A stretch of 64,000 nucleotides of DNA from Kappaphycus alvarezii (taxonomy: Eukaryota > Rhodophyta > Florideophyceae > Gigartinales > Solieriaceae). The notes under the pieces are model-generated. The model made no database searches. It saw only the letters and a program-made list of their open reading frames with translations, and was not told the DNA's origin. The DNA lies in assembly GCA_002205965.3 (NCBI GenBank), contig NADL03000079.1, forward strand, positions 326,202 to 390,201, written 5' to 3'. Shown piece by piece: positions 8,290 through 17,588 of this stretch; the stretch's first letter is position 1; each line of letters opens with the position of its first letter. The translations under genes were made by a program, and so were the position numbers.

Positions 8290-8294
8290 GTCTC
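8290..8294. other. Probable G1 target-site duplication (right copy)
   Basis: GTCTC follows the LTR end. In copy B the uninterrupted sequence around 45651-45665 reads TCGTGGTCTCCCCATC, so G1 inserted next to GTCTC. The left duplicate lies outside the window. Confidence 0.65.
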
Positions 8295-8480
8295 CCCATC
8301 AACAGAAGCGTCGCGACCTCTTTACCTGTTTTGCGCTTAGTCTCCAATTGATGTAGGCGCGGTAGGTTTCAATCCGCCGCCTGTATTTGTAGTTAATTTT
8401 TGAATTACCCTCTGCACTCTTTTTTGCCATATTGTAAAACTCGTAAATATTTACCATCACGGTATGCTTCTTACATTTTC
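8290..8480 (+). pseudogene. E-family non-LTR retroelement, 3' end fragment
   Basis: It matches the E-family 3' coding end seen at 11550-11720, 27590-27730 and 45650-45840: the GTCTCC..CATCAACAG, CCTGTTTTGCGCTTAGTCTCC and GGTTTCAA..CG landmarks in the same order. Stops interrupt it. Its 5' part was separated by the G1 insertion. Confidence 0.7.
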
Positions 8481-9478
8481 CTTTCCGATACTGCAATTTT
8501 CTCTAGCTAGGGATTGAATAAATATAATCAGATTGCGCAAGTCAGAAACCAGCAATTCAATTCCAAAAGAAAATATTGACCCTTTGAAACTGGAAAAAGG
8601 TTTGGGTGTTTTACTCTTGGAAGATATTTCCGATCTTTGAAACGTGGAGTCCTCTGCCATCTAGTATTGGGGCAGAGGCTAGCTCGCTTCGCGGCATAGA
8701 CGGGAGATAGAATTACTAGCGGGATAGAGTCGATCGGGATGAAGGTATCTTAGAGAGCGATAGCGAGTGAGGAGGTGGCACAGGAGGAATGAAATGGAGA
8801 GGAAAGGACCTGTGATGGAGATACACGTACAAATCAGAGGGATACTTGGAACTATACGACTGGCAGGAAGAATATGGGAAGGGTGGGAAGCTTTTATGTT
8901 GCTCCGGTCCATCCAGGTGCACGGTCAAGTCCAACACGCGCCATAGAACGGCGTGTTAGGGAACGAAGAGTGGTCAATAAAGAATACTGGTGTGAATAGC
9001 GATGTGAAGAAGTCTACACTCCAGAAATCGATTTTTAAAGAGGAGGGGGGAATGATGGAGTAGCCTACTTTGTCTTTTGACAATTCTATCGGGGTCTAAA
9101 TGATGTTTGAAGAGAAGGAAAGGAGAAAAGAGAAACGGGTCTGCGCATTTCAAAGGCACCTGCGCTTTGACTATTATTTTATTCCGGAAAAGATGAGTGT
9201 AATAGAAAATTGCTGCTCATGGCCAGCAAATAGGTGGGAATTTCACGCTTGTTGGGGATAAAAGGCCTGGTTGAAGCCAGTGGCTAGTTTTTCGGAGACT
9301 ATGATCTGAACAATACAGCTTCGAAGTAAACGTTTATCATCTTTGAGATGCAGTTAGATAGGGTTATTGCCAAGAAATCTATAATTGCAAACAAAATGAT
9401 TCTTTTCCCTGCCTATCGTCCAACATCATTCTTTTTAGTTTTTCATTGACATAACACCCCCATAGGAGACAGTTTTAG
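8481..9478. other. No gene recognised; contains one dispersed motif
   Basis: Small ORFs on both strands are unconvincing. The only structure noted is the dispersed 45-bp motif at 8593-8636 in minus-sense orientation, which may mark the 3' tail of a decayed minus-strand non-LTR element. The stretch is nearly identical in copy B (45835-46833). Confidence 0.5.
8593..8636 (-). repeat. Dispersed 45-bp motif, locus a
   Basis: The plus strand reads GGTTTGGGTGTTTTACTCTT then GGAAGATAT.TCCGATCT. The reverse complement occurs at loci b, c and f, the same orientation at d and e. Confidence 0.8.
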
Positions 9479-10296
9479 ATGCTGTCTACGAGACAATTCA
9501 GGACGCGATTACCACGGGAGATTGTAGGAGGCAAGCGTTTTGCGCATCTGTGGGGTTTGCCTGTTCTAAACAGTTCTTGCTTCTGCGCGCTGCGCTCCGG
9601 ACTATTGATGAACATTGAGGTCCAGCAATTCTACCTGTGGCTCCGATATCACAATCGTGTCCCTTTGTTCGCTCCTGACACACCATGCCCGAGATTTAGT
9701 TGCCCTGCCATGTTGGGTGTATGCGGCGCCCCTTCACTGTCTTCACTTCTCCAGAAAGCCACTGTCCACGACCTAAAAGCTAGTCTTTGGACCCGGGACT
9801 GGATAAAAGCCGTTCATTACATCATCATGGAATTAAAAGAGGGAATCCAGCTCTGAAATCCGAGTATTGGAGCTATACGAGTCCAAGGAGGGACTGAATT
9901 TTAATGACATATATTTCGTAAATACTTTTCCGCCGTCAAACAGAAGGTTGAAACCTTCAACCCGCTTACCTCCGTGCGCGCAGTACGAAGCGCAAAATAA
10001 AGAAGGTATCAACCATTCATTGCAACTTCCCCTCGGAAAGAACTCGTCCCCCTGTCCATATCCACCATTGGATATTGGCATCCAGACGCATACGCTATCC
10101 TGGCCGAAATCGGAATAGGCGTTTCTTTCAGGGCTACGGAATTGCTTATGAAGGCTAACGGGATATTCACGCAATGTCACGCTGCGGCCGCTAGAATTTC
10201 CAAACTTTCCTGCCTTGTAGCTGGCCTTCAGCCGGATTTCAGGCAGTTTGTACTCTTTCATCACTGCTTTCCTATTTTTCTACGCGGAACGCTGGC
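9479..10296 (+). pseudogene. N-family non-LTR retroelement fragment (C-terminal nuclease region)
   Basis: The frame at 9479-9856 carries PLFAPDTPCPRFSCPAMLG, matching PLFAPGTPCPKAGCHEMLD in N1 (36724-37863). After a deletion the frame at 9867 has YFVNTFPPSNRR and LGKNSSPCPYPPL, the counterpart of TFVNPLAPSHAR and the following N1 segment. Frame then changes again to the C-terminal tail, ending with a stop near 10296. Several stops and the loss of the His-Cys and RPD part mean it is not functional. Copy B has the same lesions (46834-47650). Confidence 0.8.
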
Positions 10297-10900
10297 GTAA
10301 AATGGCATCAACGGAAAAACACCAACTAAATGGCAGAAGAGTTATCAAAAGTTACTAGGGAGGTGAAGTAGAATTTTTCTGACAAGGACTAGGGGTGAAT
10401 GTGTAAGAAGAGTCACTTCTTTAGTAACGAATCCGATAAGGAAATGGTAATTTCCTTGCATCGAGTCTAGAGACCTGTATAAAGCTTTTGTTCGAAAGAA
10501 AATCTCCCATCAGGGTTGAAATTTTCGATTATTGGGCCAAAGTGATCCAGAACGAAGCTTCTCTAGAAAGATATTCTTAGCTTTAAAGTATACATTTCTT
10601 CTCTCTCCTCAATAACTAGCTGACTAACATTTTCTCCTGGACCCGATGTCTGATCTTTTCTCGTACTAGCCAGGGGAATTTTAAAGAAATCTCTCGGTGG
10701 CTCCCATCCTGGCCGCCGGCGATACTCATCAGTTTTTACCAGAATTGTTTTCAATGCAATTTCACAGGACCTATAACCCCCGCAGCAATCGCAGCAAACA
10801 AATCAATTACTATTCGTGTGTACCGCGCTCCTAATCTCCCAGTCGCCGCAACAGGCGGTTATTCTCCTGGATCGACTCCATACCTTTTTTGGGCCGATTG
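10297..10900. other. No gene recognised; likely 3' untranslated part of N fragment
   Basis: AT-rich, stop-rich on both strands. It lies between the N-family coding end and the motif pair b/c, so it is probably the 3' UTR of that fragment. Confidence 0.45.
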
Positions 10901-10970
10901 CGGTTGTCTGGAAAACCATAGGTTAGATCGGATATATCTTCCAAGAGTAAAACACTCAAACCTTTCCCCT
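10901..10970 (+). repeat. Dispersed motif, locus b
   Basis: CGGTTGTCTGGAAAACCATA is followed by GATCGGATATATCTTCCAAG and AGTAAAACACTCAAACCTTT. It lies downstream of a plus-strand N fragment. Confidence 0.85.
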
Positions 10971-11023
10971 TTCCCAGTCACATGGTGTACTAATCTCCCT
11001 CAACCAGTCTGCTCTCTACAATT

Positions 11024-11091
11024 TGGTTATCTGGAAAACTATGGGATAGATCTGATATAACTCCTAAGAGTAAAACAACCAAACCTTTTAC
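11024..11091 (+). repeat. Dispersed motif, locus c
   Basis: A second copy 123 bp after b, same orientation: GGTTATCTGGAAAACTATGG, GATCTGATATAACTCCTAAG, AGTAAAACAACCAAACCTTT. The b-c pair forms a diverged tandem. Confidence 0.85.
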
Positions 11092-11217
11092 CTCTACAAT
11101 TTTGAATTTTTACCACTGCTTCCTATCGATCCCTCTCTGTCTTTACGTCGCTATTGTGGGCAAGCTCTACGTAAACTCTCGAGGGCTCCCGGTAGTAGCA
11201 TTTTCCTTCTTCGGTCC

Positions 11218-11725
11218 CAAGCCGCCGCCATCCGTTTCATCCAGCTTGAAGGGGGTTCACTCGGGCTCCAGCTCGACCTTGCCAAGACCCAAGTTTACGG
11301 CTTCTCCCCCCCCACCCCCGTTTGCTACTTCCCTACCCCTTTTCTACCCCCTGGTTTCACCGCTCGCCGCGACATCTCGCTAAACATCGTTACCGCAGGC
11401 GCTGCCGCGACACTCGCAGAGTGCGAGAAGAATCTTCGTTACGGTACTTACTGCGACCAAAACGATATCCTCCTCTCCCTCGTCAGGATTGATATCTATG
11501 GCGCCTTGGGCAACGACGGGAAGTGTTTTCCGCCGCCTTGCTTCCTTCGCTGCTTCCCATCGCGGTTCCTCCCTCAACAGGAGCTCCGCGACTTCATGAC
11601 CCGTTTTGCGTTTAATCTCCAAGTAAAGCTCGACAGGTTTCAACCCGTCGCCCACATTCGTAGTTAGTTTCTGAATACCCTCCGCGCGCTTCTGCGCAAT
11701 ATTGAAAACTCTTGAAGGTTTACCA
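11218..11725 (+). pseudogene. E-family non-LTR fragment: RT piece fused to C-terminus
   Basis: One frame reads HSGLQLDLAKTQVYG, the segment that follows the RT active site in many non-LTR elements. It then jumps, after a C-rich tract, to the E C-terminal region (ARRDISLNIV, AAATLAECEKNLRYGTYC, DIYGALGNDG). The intervening thumb, knuckle and most of the nuclease are deleted. The 3' landmarks (CTCCGCGACTTC, CCCGTTTTGCGTTTAATCTC) follow. Not functional. Confidence 0.75.
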
Positions 11726-11749
11726 CCCCAACCACCACACTAGGACACA

Positions 11750-12357
11750 TGCAGCGATCATCCAACTCAAGTGGACTTCCTTCCGCGCCTCAGAGCCGTC
11801 CAGAATCCCGCAGGACCCCTAAGGAGGTAAGAGAAATACCTGCCGGTTCTGAGTTGTCTCCGAGAAAAGGAGCCAGTTCATCCGGAATGGGGACGGAATG
11901 GGGACGGAAGATACGCCGCTGAGAGAGAGTCATCCACAGCCTATATTGACATCGACGAATTCAGTTCTCACGGTCGCACTTCCTCCCATGCTCCCCAAAA
12001 AACCGTGTTGGATGCCAATACATAGAGGCTCTGCTTCCTTACCGAATAATCCAAACACATCATCTGGTCCAGAGTCAAGTAAAATGAATCTGAAAAAGGG
12101 GATTGAAATGCAATCTTAATCAAACAACGGGATGTGCGCATCGGAAATTCCCGCCGTGGAAAGAGATGTTATGGACTGGAAAAGGTGTGCATCGAACGAT
12201 TCTTTCCTGAAATATGGGAAGTGGAACTTCTCTTTGAACTTCAGGAGCGAAGAAATGAGTCTTACTTCAAGAGAAGCACAGACTCGAATTAAGTTCTCCA
12301 GAGGGCGATATTATTGAGCATTTAGAGAGTATTCCAATCTCCAAGTCAGTGGCCTAG
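11750..12357 (+). pseudogene. Unrecognised decayed ORF
   Basis: From the ATG at 11750 a Ser/Pro/Arg-rich sequence reads open for ~80 codons, and the frame 12132-12317 looks coding (EIPAVERDV, NDSFLKYGKWNFSLNFRSEE). The two are joined only across frame changes. Copy B (49117-49711) shows the same content with different indels, supporting a formerly continuous protein. It abuts the solo LTR on the right. Possibly ORF1 or the N-terminus of an E-family element; no motif proves this. Confidence 0.4.
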
Positions 12358-12365
12358 ACAATAAA

Positions 12366-12986
12366 TGTAAAAGAATTGGGTCCTATAAGGACGAGTTTAA
12401 CGCTGTCAAAAAGAAGCAACGTGTCGCGGATCAGTTCGGATGCAGGGCGAAGGCGACATCATCCGCGTCAGAACCCCTAACCGGCTAAATTCTTAGGAGT
12501 GTGAAAATAAGAACTTGACAGAGTCAGAAGTGAAGGTACGACTTAGTTCTAACGAGCCCAGCGCCTGGAAAGTGCGCTTTTCTCCAGTGCAGAGTATGTC
12601 TAGTCATACAAAGAAGACCACAGGCATTTCAACAAGATTTTCTGATTTTTCACTACGTTACCAAATTTATGCTCAATAATAGTTACAAAAATAATTATCT
12701 ACGCGAACATTATTCCAAATAGTAGTTTGTGGTAACATATTTCCTCTAACTATAACTGCAGAATATAAAAACCGACTGAAAGACATAAGAATTGCTTCAA
12801 GAGTAACAAACTGTAAAAATGGGCCAGTCAAAAATAGATAAAATTATTTCCGTGATCCAAAAATAAATAAAAAGATGTCGGCTTTTGACAAAAAGCTGTT
12901 CCACAATTTTTCATCCCTGTATTCGAAATGGAAAACGAATTAAGTAGTTTTCCAATATTTATAAAATCATTTTTCCAATTTTCACA
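12366..12986 (-). repeat. Divergent solo LTR related to the C2 LTR
   Basis: The left edge TGTAAAAGAATTGGG and right edge CCAATTTTCACA match the C2 LTR edges, and the interior shares TATAAAAACC..ACTG...GACATAA and AAATAGATAAAATTATT in order. No second LTR or internal region is attached, and no clear target duplication is seen. It is much more diverged than the C2 LTR pair. Confidence 0.75.
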
Positions 12987-12987
12987 T

Positions 12988-13115
12988 AGGAAGCGGCAAA
13001 GGAGGGTGAGAAGGGGAGGAGTCGTAAACTTGAGTCTTGGCAAGGTTGAGCTGGAACCCGAGTTGGGCTCCTTCAAGCTGGAATAAAACAAGTGGCGGCG
13101 GCGGCTTCGGGCGAG
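12988..13115 (-). pseudogene. E-family RT fragment, inverted relative to 11218
   Basis: The reverse complement contains CCAGCTTGAAGGAG, GGTTCCAGCTCAACCTTGCC and AAGACTCAAGTTTACG, matching 11220-11305. The pair 11218-11305 / 12990-13105 is an inverted repeat ~1.7 kb apart. Confidence 0.75.
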
Positions 13116-13305
13116 GAAGAAAATGTTACCGTCATCTGCCTACCAAGCGTTCAGAGCAGGTGAGAACTTCTCAGTTTGAGTTTTAAGTAGGAAAACATCA
13201 GAAACCGTACAACTCATGTATATCTTCGGAACTATGATTGTGATTATATCAGCTGCTGATGTTGACGGTCATACTTACAAAAATAGCGTGCTAGTCTTTG
13301 TATTG

Positions 13306-13591
13306 ATGATAACTGACTCTCCATGACATTTCGTGGCGTACGTCTGTTGATCGTCAAAGTTTGTGAAGAGCAATGAATCACCTTAGTTGAGTGGTAGCAA
13401 CGCAATGTATTTGTATCATCGTTATTTTTTTTCTGTATGTGCCTTTATCTATGTCTCGCCCGCGCTACTATATACGACTAGTGCCTCCACGCTCTTCTTG
13501 TAAACTGCAGGGTCCAAGCGACTTGCGCCTGAGTCTTTTTTATTCCTTTGAGCCTCAGTTCTCTGAAATATTTTCAGCGTAGCACGATAGT
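13306..13591 (+). repeat. C1 5' LTR
   Basis: It matches 27139-27425 (start ATGATAACTGACTCT, middle TGTATTTGTATCAT, late CCTTTGAGCCTCAGTTCTCT). The two have accumulated many substitutions, so C1 is old. A TATATA stretch lies near 13470. Confidence 0.8.
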
Positions 13592-14064
13592 TGTTGTTGG
13601 GTATAGGCCCAGTCCCAACTAATTCGCTATCAATCCGCCCACGGTTTGCTTGGGACGCGAAAAGTCCACCATGGACAGACGGCAAAGGAAACCAAGAAAA
13701 TTTTAAGAATGCCGTATATGATTGGAAGGAATACCATGATTATCTTCCGGACACCAGCTCAAACAAGCTTCCTCTTCAAATTCATGCTATTGCGCTCAAA
13801 TCACAGCTCTACGGTCAGGCTGCAGACCTCATTGCGGAACTGAGGAATGAGCAGCTCAAGAGTGAAGACGTTGTCAAATTGATTGTTGATGCTGTATATC
13901 AAGCTGACTTTTCATCTGTTATCAGTGAAGCATTTGATGGGTTCAACTCACTGTTGAATACCCATCGCTCACAGAATGAGTCATTGAAGACGTTTGAAAC
14001 TCGTTTCTCTGCCGCGGTTGGAAAATTTAATTCTTTGTCGATTACTACCAAACTCCTTGAATGA
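13591..14064 (+). CDS. C1 Gag N-terminal part
   Basis: The open frame has no ATG; the triplet matching the C2 gag start reads ATA. The sequence RPRFAWDAKSPPWTDGKG parallels RPKFSWDLRTAPWTDGKG of C2, followed by the helical copia Gag (YGQAADLIAEL, FETRFSAAVGKFN). It ends in a TGA; the continuing Gag homology (NALMLLSNANIEHSQRMSVL) resumes one frame over and decays by ~14160. It would form the particle core. Confidence 0.8.
   Translation: MLLGIGPVPTNSLSIRPRFAWDAKSPPWTDGKGNQENFKNAVYDWKEYHDYLPDTSSNKLPLQIHAIALKSQLYGQAADLIAELRNEQLKSEDVVKLIVDAVYQADFSSVISEAFDGFNSLLNTHRSQNESLKTFETRFSAAVGKFNSLSITTKLLE
13600..13612 (+). other. C1 primer binding site (half initiator tRNA type, degraded)
   Basis: GGTATAGGCCCAG resembles the copia-type PBS (G)GTTATGGGCCCAG, complementary to the anticodon stem-loop of initiator tRNA-Met. 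It differs at two positions, one of which turns the embedded ATG into ATA. Confidence 0.7.
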
Positions 14065-14540
14065 GAAAATGCCTTGATGCTTCTGAGTAACGCCAATATC
14101 GAACATTCTCAACGAATGTCCGTGCTGGCAGCTGTTTCTTCGCATGGAACTGTTTTTTTCGGATCAATCCTTCAATGATGACTATTTCATAGCAGTAACC
14201 TACAAAGAACTGGTATCTGTCGTGAAACATTGCGAAAAAGCATCGACTAACCTTGGGCCACGGCACTATCTACTAGCGCTGCAGGTTCTATGACCCATTT
14301 CAAACGTGGTTGTGGTAGCGGCTTTCGTCGCTCTTCAAATGCTGCCTAATAACGTCATCCCTTTCACGTTTGTAATAAATTCGTACATTGGAAAGACAGC
14401 CAGAACAGTGATGCCCCCTTAAATCCGATGTAAAAGTGCTTGGATACTGCTGAGGAGTTTAGCACAGAAATTGGTTCTGGTGATGTCTCACCGAGTTCCG
14501 GTAACAACAGCTGAAATGTCAAAAGAAAGACTGTTTCTTC
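14065..14540 (+). pseudogene. C1 Gag C-terminal remnant and linker
   Basis: Homology to C2 Gag continues through SNANIEHSQRMSVLAA to about 14130, then fades through frameshifts. No intact zinc knuckle could be read. No other gene is evident. Confidence 0.55.
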
Positions 14541-14544
14541 CAAT

Positions 14545-15191
14545 ATGGTCGTACTGTCGAGCAACAACTGCTCGTTAATTAAATTTTGGGGGTCCTGTGA
14601 TTTTTTCCTGGCCAAAACTATTGGGCCACTAGTGGATGCCGGTGCCCCATACTCAGCCGTTGGCAATGTTCAGCTTCGTCTTTTGACGGACCACATTGGA
14701 CAGGACGCTGGTTTTGAATTGCGATCTATCCCACTGTGACTCAAGGGCTACACTCACTGGCAATATGGCGTCGATGACCACTCTAGTACTCCTCGGTCTA
14801 TTCTTGCGTCTGTTGTGATTCCTGCCGTACGTAACAGGAACGAAAGGTGCTAACTCGCCACCTTGTATTGGATGACTGTAGTCAATGGGTTATCGGAAAC
14901 AATGTAACGATTGAATCCAACATTCTCCACATTTACTGCAATGCCCTGCAGTTTCATGCTGAAGGTACGGTTGGCCAATTCACCATGATCAATCAAGGCT
15001 TCTTGAGATACCTGCCTATGTCGCGTTTCGGCAACAAGACATGCAGAGCATCCGCTCTTTCATGCCTCAATGGCAGCGTCTCAAGAGACATACCCTGGTA
15101 TCAAGTCAAAGACATTGTGGACAAAGTGCACAACCATGTCCGCGGCCATGCTAACCTGACTGACATGAAATTACTGCTTGAGCGCAACTGA
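14545..15191 (+). pseudogene. C1 protease and pre-integrase region
   Basis: The frame 14545-14739 holds the protease active-site region LVDAGAPYSAVG, with Ala after the catalytic Asp instead of the usual Ser/Thr. A second frame, 14847-15191, has SQWVIGNNVTIESNILH, matching SQWVIGRNITRKSNIIH of C2, and ends with HVRGHANLTDMKLLLERN, the start of the integrase zinc region. A stop and a frameshift separate them. Confidence 0.75.
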
Positions 15192-15910
15192 CTGTGGAGT
15201 GACACTGTGTAAGACTAAGTATCGCACCTGATAGAAAAATGTGTCTCATGCCGTTCCGCTTTCCCTCCACAACTTAGTAGAAAATTTTTCACCTCATCCA
15301 TGTCGCGCGGACTGAATCACATTATCTGCGCTGATCATTTCTACCTCGACACTGTCTGCTTGTTTCATTGTATAGATATCACTACAAGGTTTTTTGCTGC
15401 ATTTGTTGTCAGATCTACCTCTGTAGACCAGGCGGTAATGGGCTCGAAGGTTGTTAGACCTCACAGTTCTGGCTCCCTGTATCAGTACAAGGTTAGCAGG
15501 CCTTTGGGAAGGGCCGTTTTCGTAAGTTCCTCGACGAAAGAAATATTTCATTTCGTCTCTTAATACCAAGTTGCCACAGTAGGAATACACTTTGAAAGCA
15601 AGCAAGGTGTAATCCGCACTCTCGTCCTTAAATTATGCATGGCTGAACCTCACACGGCTACAGAGCTTCTTTTCTTGTGTGCTCTTTCTATGTCTAATTA
15701 TCTATATGGAAACGATGTCATGTCTTCTTTTGAGCTAGGAAAGACTAAACAAGCCTCTAAGTGATGAATCTATCGCCTTCATCCCTGATGAAATTGTGTA
15801 TACACACAACAGACTTCAAGCTAAGCGCAACTTTGCACTTATACTCAAGTCCAAGTCCACAGATGAGCCACAACTTGAAACTGGCGATATGGTCGAAGTT
15901 TATTCCAATA
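15192..15910 (+). pseudogene. C1 integrase, broken and cut by C3
   Basis: Fragments include ICADHFYLDTVCLFHCID (core Asp region, compare VCVDHFFVENLDIFHIMD in C2), YGNDVMSSFELG and LQAKRNFALILKSKSTD (15796 onward). Multiple stops are shared with copy B. The gene is interrupted at ~15910 by C3 and resumes at 24379, with ~25 codons present in C2 missing at the junction. Confidence 0.75.
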
Positions 15911-16032
15911 ATGATCTGATCTGTCCACACTGTGCCCGTCCGGAAGAAAAGGTGAGGCGTCAGATGCCGTGCTCTGGTTCGTCAAGAAATTAGAGAAGCA
16001 ATCGGGGACAGTGGTGCGGTCGTTGCACACCG

Positions 16033-16818
16033 ATGGCGGAAAGGAATTTCAGAGGGCAACAGGCCATTCTACGGGCAGATGGGGTTGAAGTCAGTACGAC
16101 TACGAGCTATACCCCAGCGTCAAATGGTGTGTCCGAACGGTATCATGAAATTGCCATGTCAATGACCCGTGCAACATTGTTGCAAGCAAATCTTCCGAGA
16201 GGATATTGGCACTATGCTCTCCGAGATGTGACCGCGTGCAAGAACATGGTTCTGCACTCCAAGACAGGGAAAGTTCCCTTTGACTCCGTGTACGGGTATC
16301 AATCACCTGAGCTACAGTACATCAAACCGTTCGGTTGTCGTATGCTCTATCAACCCGTCGCAGAAAGGCTACCGACCTTCAGTCAAAGGTTGGAGGAAGG
16401 CCTGTGTGTGGGACATGACGGTGGACGTGTCTACCTCGTGTTGACCGCATCGGGAATTGTCAGGACAAAACATGTCCGTGCGTATGAGGATGAGTTCCCT
16501 TACCTACAGTTGCTCCGTAGCGGAGAAGTTCAAGTGTCGTATGACGAAGGAGAAGACCACTCTGTCTCAGGTTATGTCGACATCCCGCTGTCCGGATCGG
16601 AAACTACAGTAACTGACCCAGTGGGTCAGGGGGCGATGGTGGCAACAATGACGGGGACGAAGACGGTTCCTCATCTTCATCCTCCTCCTCTAGTGAGGGA
16701 CCTGGCAATCCGATCCCGGAAGACATGCTCAACCACATGCCTGATGAGGGCGAAGAGGAACCCGAACCGGAAACAAGAAATTCGAATCGTCCTGGTTTGC
16801 ATCCTGTCCGATCGGTGA
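16033..16818 (+). CDS. C3 integrase catalytic core (5' incomplete)
   Basis: The coding content starts a little upstream in another frame (SLHTDGGKEF, second catalytic Asp); a one-base insertion at ~16059 shifts into this frame. It shows SYTPASNGVSERYHE with the catalytic Glu, then the copia integrase C-terminal region (PFDSVYGYQSPEL, PFGCRMLY). Around 16625 the real frame changes again to a Gly/Asp/Ser-rich acidic linker (SSSSSSEGPGNPIPEDM) before RT, so the last ~65 residues of this frame are not genuine. Confidence 0.85.
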   Translation: MAERNFRGQQAILRADGVEVSTTTSYTPASNGVSERYHEIAMSMTRATLLQANLPRGYWHYALRDVTACKNMVLHSKTGKVPFDSVYGYQSPELQYIKPFGCRMLYQPVAERLPTFSQRLEEGLCVGHDGGRVYLVLTASGIVRTKHVRAYEDEFPYLQLLRSGEVQVSYDEGEDHSVSGYVDIPLSGSETTVTDPVGQGAMVATMTGTKTVPHLHPPPLVRDLAIRSRKTCSTTCLMRAKRNPNRKQEIRIVLVCILSDR

Positions 16819-16910
16819 GGTACAGTCATAAGGCCACGCCGAAGTTCGTTTCAACCTCCGACGATCCGAAATTGTCCCAGGCGCTCAAGTCAACCGAGCG
16901 GTAACAGTGG

Positions 16911-17588
16911 GTGGAGGCAATCAACGAGGAGTACAAGACCCTCCGCGATGCCAGAACATGGGATGAGAAGTCCGTCCCCCCACCAGGAGTTAAGGTTCTT
17001 CCGTCCGGAATCATCCTCAAGTTGAAGAGAGATGAGAAAGGGTATCAGAAACGGTTTAAAGGCCGATTGGTGGCCAGGGGGAACTTCCAAGATGAGGCAG
17101 ACTTCCTGGAGTTTGAGATGTACGCTCCTGTCGCCTGCATCGAGTCCGTTCGGATACTGTTAGCCATAGCGGCAGCCAAGGTCTGGAAGACAAAGCACCT
17201 TGATGTAATGGGGGCGTTCCTGTACGCACCCCTGCCCGAATCGGAAGAAGTCTGGGTGAGGCTTCCCCACATCCCTGGGACATCGTTCAACTCCGTTCGG
17301 AAAATTTTCAGACTTCTGAAGTGCTTGCACGGTCTACGTCAAGCCCCGAAGCTATGGTACAAGACCCTTACTAAGGTACTCCGCCGACTCGGCTTCAGTA
17401 TGTCGAAGTCCAACGACTGCCTCTTTATTGGTGGTCAAGGTTCCGAAACAGTGTTCTTGTTAGTGTACGTGGATGACATTCTCATCACCGGCTCGGAAAG
17501 TACAGTATCTGATGTGAAGAAGGAGCTTTCGAAGCAATTCGTTACGTCCGAACTCGGAGAGTACACGCAGTGCAAAAAATTGGGATAG
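16911..17588 (+). CDS. C3 reverse transcriptase, first part
   Basis: A copia RT: EAINEEYKTLRDARTWD, LPSGIILKLKRDEKG, FKGRLVARGNFQ, FEMYAPVACIESVRILLAIA, LDVMGAFLYAPL (first catalytic Asp) and FLLVYVDDILITGS (YVDD active site). A TAA just upstream (at ~16902, in both copies) separates it from the integrase frame. The coding ends at 17570 where C2 is inserted; codons after that belong to the C2 LTR. The other half is at 23104-23654. Confidence 0.92.
   Translation: MEAINEEYKTLRDARTWDEKSVPPPGVKVLPSGIILKLKRDEKGYQKRFKGRLVARGNFQDEADFLEFEMYAPVACIESVRILLAIAAAKVWKTKHLDVMGAFLYAPLPESEEVWVRLPHIPGTSFNSVRKIFRLLKCLHGLRQAPKLWYKTLTKVLRRLGFSMSKSNDCLFIGGQGSETVFLLVYVDDILITGSESTVSDVKKELSKQFVTSELGEYTQCKKLG
17566..17570. 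other. C2 target-site duplication, left
   Basis: CGCAG precedes the C2 LTR and is repeated after the right LTR at 23104-23108. Removing C2 and one CGCAG makes the C3 RT continuous. Confidence 0.95.

Noticed and set aside
8679..8937. 77- and 73-codon minus ORFs repeated in copy B (46034-46292)
   Set aside because: Two overlapping frames, Ser/Pro/His-rich, no motif; duplication of the segment explains the recurrence.
8593..10970. Motif a and motif b read as terminal inverted repeats of a 2.4-kb DNA transposon
   Set aside because: The same motif occurs singly and in tandem at N-family 3' ends (c, d), and no target duplication was seen; a retroelement tail explains more copies.
12366..12986. 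A CRISPR-like or satellite array in the AT-rich stretch
   Set aside because: No regular repeat-spacer pattern; similarity to the C2 LTR explains it. No CRISPR array was seen anywhere.
13591..13593. TTG as the real start of C1 Gag
   Set aside because: It lies at the LTR/PBS border and the lineage start is the PBS-embedded ATG, here mutated; there is no basis for TTG initiation.
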